A stretch of DNA of 64,000 nt from Jatrophihabitans endophyticus (lineage in GTDB: Bacteria > Actinomycetota > Actinomycetes > Mycobacteriales > Jatrophihabitantaceae): positions 620,001 to 684,000 of the forward strand of contig NZ_FQVU01000002.1 of assembly GCF_900129455.1 (NCBI RefSeq). Reading direction: 5' to 3'. The notes beneath the pieces were generated by a model, which was not told the origin of the DNA, did no database searches, and saw only the letters and a list, made by a program, of their open reading frames with translations. Positions 62,413 to 64,000 of this stretch are shown piece by piece; position 1 is the stretch's first letter, and each line of letters opens with the position of its first letter. A program made the position numbers and the translations under genes.

Positions 62413-64000
62413 TCACCCGTCGGCACGCTCCCAGGGGGCGGCCAGCGGGTAGTAGTCGGCCAGGAACTCCGCGACGACGGTGTCGTCGAGCGGCTCCTCG
62501 CCCGGCTCCGGCGCGTCGTTGAGGCAGATGGTGTCGATGTCACGGCCGCGCAGGATGCGGCGCAGCCGGTGCACCGACCGGGCGACGCCCACGTTGACGT
62601 ACTCGTAGGTGAACTCGGTCCGCGGCACCGGCACCGCGCGCGCCGTGGCCTGGGCGTAGTAGTGGAAGAGCTGGTCCTGCGCGATGTCGGTGTGGTGCCG
62701 GAAGCGGTGCCCGGCGGTGGCGCGCAGCTCCGCGGCGAAGCGCTCCTCCAGCTCGTAGTTCACCGAGCGCACCTGCGGGTAGGGCGTGTGACGGATCGAG
62801 TTCGAGATCGACACGTCGAGGTCGCGCTCGAGCACGGTCCGGATGTTCTTCGAGATGTTGAAGTGCGGCGCGTCCTCGCTGTGCGCCGCACCGAACGGGC
62901 GGGTCAGCCGGCTCGGGAACATCTTCGTGATCCCGTTGCCGAACCAGAAGTTCTCCGGTCGCACGTCCCGGCCGAGGAAGATGTCGTCGTTCAGGTACAG
63001 GTAGTGCTCGGCCAGGCCCTCGATGTGGTGCAGCTGGGTGATGATCGCGCTCGAGTTGAAGACGGGCAGCACGCTCGGGTCGGTGTAGATGTCGCGGTGG
63101 TCGACGACGGTGATGCGATCGTCGTCCGGGTCCAGCCACGCGGGTACCTGCTGGTCGGTGACGAGGAAGATCCGCCGGATCCACGGGGCGTACATCGCCA
63201 GCGAGCGCAGCGAGTAGCGCAGCTCGTCACGGCTCAGGAAGCGGTTCACCGCCAACGACTCGGGGTGGTACTCGACGCCCTCGGAGTCCGCGCGAGCCCG
63301 CAGCATGCGCTCCCGCCAGGCCGGGTCGTCGCCGTCGACCCAGGTGTAGACGGCGTCGACCTCGAACGTCGCCTCGCCGAGCATCGCGCGGTCGAACAGG
63401 GCGATGGACGGCCGGCTCCGGCCGTCGACGGTGATGGTGGCGTCCGCGAGCAGGTCGTCGCTCGTCTCCACCGCCGCCGCGTTCCGCCGCGAGGCCAGCA
63501 CGACGTGCGGGTCGGTCTCGCTGACGGTCCAGAACTCGATGCCGACGGCGTACTCGAGGCCGTAGAGCAGACTGCCGCCGGCGACTGACCAGAACCGGGC
63601 CAGCAGCAGCGAGCCGCAGTGGCTCGGCAGCGCGCTCATCGACTCCGGCGTGAGGGGGCGGACCGCCTGCGGCGCCAGCGCGCGCGGGTACCGCTCCTGG
63701 TAGTGCACGGCGGGGCCCGCGAGCCGGGCGAGGGCCCGCAGCGCGTCGTGGCGACCGCCGGGCGGCACGCCGATGCGGATGCCGCGGTGCATGCCGGGCT
63801 CGATGATGGGCTTGACCACGAAGCCGCGGACACCGGCGTCGGCGAGGGCGGCCAGGACGTCGTCGGCGAGGTCGTTGCGGGCCTCCCGCGGGGTGAGCCG
63901 GTCGACGCGCCGGTACGCGAAGCCGTCGACGGTGACGACGTCGCGGTCGACACCGCCGTGGTCACCGCCACCGTGGTTGCCGACGTCGCCGGTGTCGTGG
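62413..64000 (-). CDS. Stealth-family sugar-phosphate transferase, second copy (5' end beyond window)
   Basis: The frame stays open to the right edge, so the start is outside; at least 529 residues are visible. The first visible residues (DVVTVDGFAYRRVDRLTPRE) continue into VKPIIEPGMHRG. CR1 is VDAVYTWVDGDDPAW, CR2 SRDELRYSLRSLAMYAPW, CR3 AEHYLYLNDDIFLGRDV, and CR4 is near TICLNDAPEP. It resembles the Stealth protein at 59005 throughout, including the PL-APWE end, so the two arose by duplication and may add different units. It ends 10 bases from the LicD-methyltransferase stop (convergent). Confidence 0.93.
   Translation of the reverse strand, partial: HDTGDVGNHGGGDHGGVDRDVVTVDGFAYRRVDRLTPREARNDLADDVLAALADAGVRGFVVKPIIEPGMHRGIRIGVPPGGRHDALRALARLAGPAVHYQERYPRALAPQAVRPLTPESMSALPSHCGSLLLARFWSVAGGSLLYGLEYAVGIEFWTVSETDPHVVLASRRNAAAVETSDDLLADATITVDGRSRPSIALFDRAMLGEATFEVDAVYTWVDGDDPAWRERMLRARADSEGVEYHPESLAVNRFLSRDELRYSLRSLAMYAPWIRRIFLVTDQQVPAWLDPDDDRITVVDHRDIYTDPSVLPVFNSSAIITQLHHIEGLAEHYLYLNDDIFLGRDVRPENFWFGNGITKMFPSRLTRPFGAAHSEDAPHFNISKNIRTVLERDLDVSISNSIRHTPYPQVRSVNYELEERFAAELRATAGHRFRHHTDIAQDQLFHYYAQATARAVPVPRTEFTYEYVNVGVARSVHRLRRILRGRDIDTICLNDAPEPGEEPLDDTVVAEFLADYYPLAAPWERADG

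Overview
The window is chromosomal DNA from a high-GC actinobacterium. Supporting markers are a DUF881 / class E sortase / small membrane protein / pabA block, the proteasome activator Bpa with its C-terminal GQYL, paired WXG100 proteins, a 13E12-type HNH protein, a giant NAD-dependent glutamate dehydrogenase, Stealth-family capsule proteins and a 6C-type small RNA. Genus cannot be decided from the sequence alone. About 58 protein genes are supported. The first is cut by the left edge and the last runs off the right edge. No tRNA or rRNA gene was seen.

Layout. 1-2.2 kb: DUF881 tail, sortase E, small membrane protein, pabA. 2.2-9.6 kb: repair and housekeeping genes (HhH-GPD glycosylase, PfkB kinase, Fe-S photolyase overlapping a MutT-like Nudix gene, alpha/beta hydrolase, hutH, quinone oxidoreductase). 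9.6-15.1 kb: a class V aminotransferase fold lacking its PLP lysine, bpa, an acyl-CoA synthetase, a HAD phosphatase and serS. 15.2-18.9 kb: two WXG100-like proteins, an HNH gene on the other strand, then a large protein ending in an EndoU nuclease domain with a tightly overlapping small MafI-like immunity gene. This is a candidate type VII-delivered toxin locus. 18.9-25.1 kb: a five-gene peptide ABC importer. 25.3-26.9 kb: a PiT phosphate transporter behind a PHO-box-like repeat.

26.9-36 kb: a gamma-glutamylcyclotransferase-like protein, a GroES-like protein, a secreted protein, pheA, DUF4446, hpd, a DEAD-box helicase overlapping an aromatic aminotransferase, and malic enzyme. Aromatic amino acid metabolism is over-represented here. 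36-44.2 kb: the 1594-residue glutamate dehydrogenase, an anti-sigma-type ATPase, GDPD, rhodanese, Fpg/Nei and msrA. 44.3-45.1 kb: a small DUF6191-like gene converging on a 6C-like RNA with three C-rich loops. 45.1-51.1 kb: a secreted nuclease, a stand-alone adenylate kinase, a DUF559-like nuclease-fold gene bracketed by palindromic repeat arrays, and a FadD-type enzyme.

51.2-64 kb is one cell-surface glycopolymer locus: a fused CDP-alcohol phosphatidyltransferase / CDP-glycerol glycerophosphotransferase-like protein, glycosyltransferases, a Wzm/Wzt (TagGH)-type ABC exporter, a LicC-like nucleotidyltransferase, a LicD-methyltransferase fusion and two Stealth phosphotransferases. The set fits synthesis, phospho-decoration and export of a phosphate-containing polymer.

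The most unusual items are the EndoU toxin/immunity pair, the three-loop 6C-like RNA, the lysine-less class V protein beside bpa, the LicD-methyltransferase fusion, and a family of 19-20-bp-period repeat arrays that flip orientation around a central palindrome. Two of those arrays flank the DUF559-like gene, an arrangement reminiscent of REP/RAYT elements.
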